Assembly (NCBI GenBank): GCA_043746555.1
Contig: JAYTQU010000207.1
Location: 1 to 14,810, forward strand
DNA from: CAZQYC01 sp043746555
Lineage (GTDB): Bacteria; Pseudomonadota; Gammaproteobacteria; Steroidobacterales; Steroidobacteraceae
Length of the DNA stretch: 14,810 nucleotides
Direction: 5' to 3'
Shown: piece after piece, positions 14,408 through 14,810 of the stretch
Numbering within the stretch: the first letter of the stretch is position 1
Layout of the letters: the number at the start of each line of letters is the position of its first letter
Notes under the pieces: generated by a model
Database searches by the model: none
What the model was told of the DNA's origin: nothing
Seen by the model: the letters and a program-made list of their open reading frames with translations, nothing else
Program-made: the position numbers and the translations under genes

Positions 14408-14810
14408 TCAAGCCATGGGCGGCGCTTCGACGAATTTCGGTAGCGCGGGATCCATAGCGTCCCACGCCGGTGCGCGGCCGGCGTAGAGATCGATTTGCGG
14501 CTTAAATTGAGAAAGCTCGGAAAGAGAGCCCGCACGCACGGCTATAAGTCCGGGTAGTGCATCGGGTTTGCCAAAAAGTTGCGATCCGCAATTGGGACAA
14601 AACCCTCGTTTGACCGCTTTGCCGCTATCGCCAGCCTTTGCAAAATATTTAACATCGCCGTTAATAGTAAGGGCGCTCTCTTGAAAGAATAGAGTCGGCG
14701 CGTAACCGCTACCAGATGCTTTCTTGCAATCAATGCAATGGCAGTTGCCCGCCATCACAGGTTCAGCGACGCCACTGTAAGTGACGGACCCGCAAAGGCA
14801 GCTACCGGAT
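14408..14810 (-). CDS. GFA-family zinc protein (glutathione-dependent formaldehyde-activating/CENP-V type), 5' end outside the window
   Basis: The frame stays open to the right edge, so the start lies beyond position 14810 and the ATG at 14758 is internal. The readable N-terminal part is 'SGSCLCGSVTYSGVAEPVMA' then 'GNCHCIDCKKASGSGYAP'. These are the two Cys clusters C-x-C and C-x-C-x2-C of the GFA fold. 'GFCPNCGSQLFG' adds the third, C-x2-C, and 'IAVRAGSLSE' follows as usual. Members bind two structural zinc ions. The formaldehyde-glutathione reaction is established for only a few members, so the reaction here is open. The gene is first in the minus-strand block that continues with the VOC, DUF1801 and GST-like remnants. 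Confidence 0.93.
   Translation of the reverse strand, partial: SGSCLCGSVTYSGVAEPVMAGNCHCIDCKKASGSGYAPTLFFQESALTINGDVKYFAKAGDSGKAVKRGFCPNCGSQLFGKPDALPGLIAVRAGSLSELSQFKPQIDLYAGRAPAWDAMDPALPKFVEAPPMA

Overview
The window looks like chromosomal DNA of a gammaproteobacterium with moderate-to-high GC. This rests on the gene content: trkA-trkH, a P-II protein with the canonical Tyr51 T-loop, phenylalanine 4-hydroxylase, and a 'QDIP'-type TonB-dependent receptor with signal peptide and terminal Phe. The Steroidobacter/Nevskia/Xanthomonas side is my guess and is not proven by the sequence. I see no rRNA, tRNA, CRISPR array, transposase or phage gene.

Layout. (1) Positions 1-2334, all on the minus strand: a hairpin repeat at the edge, a truncated cytochrome P450 that runs into it, an intact AraC-type regulator, and two remnants of small conserved proteins, one with an in-frame TAG. 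(2) Positions 2518-4302, plus strand: cupin, GNAT acetyltransferase (ATGA overlap) and a subclass B3 metallo-beta-lactamase, probably co-transcribed. (3) Positions 4415-7356, plus strand: trkA and trkH, the two parts of a Trk potassium importer. (4) Positions 7357-9849: a palindromic operator-like site, a stand-alone TonB-dependent receptor and a strong intrinsic terminator. (5) Positions 9851-11244: a convergent P-II gene, about 430 nt without a supportable gene, and a MobA/MocA-like nucleotidyltransferase. (6) Positions 11275-14810, minus strand: GFA-family protein (cut by the window edge), VOC/glyoxalase-like, DUF1801, GST-like, Cdd1-type helix-hairpin-helix protein, YafY/WYL regulator and phhA, packed closely enough to be one transcription unit.

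The most informative feature is decay in the last block. VOC, DUF1801 and GST are all broken: VOC has lost its C-terminus in a collision with DUF1801, DUF1801 carries a one-base frameshift, and GST has an internal deletion whose junction carries a 7-base sequence consistent with microhomology. The genes downstream (Cdd1, WYL, phhA) look intact. With the P450 stub and the nonsense-mutated small gene on the left, the window reads as ordinary housekeeping and accessory genes interspersed with recent pseudogenes. I did not find a convincing new multi-gene system. The leads most worth checking are the edge hairpin as a possible dispersed repeat, the operator upstream of the TonB-dependent receptor, the B3 beta-lactamase and the WYL-phhA arrangement.
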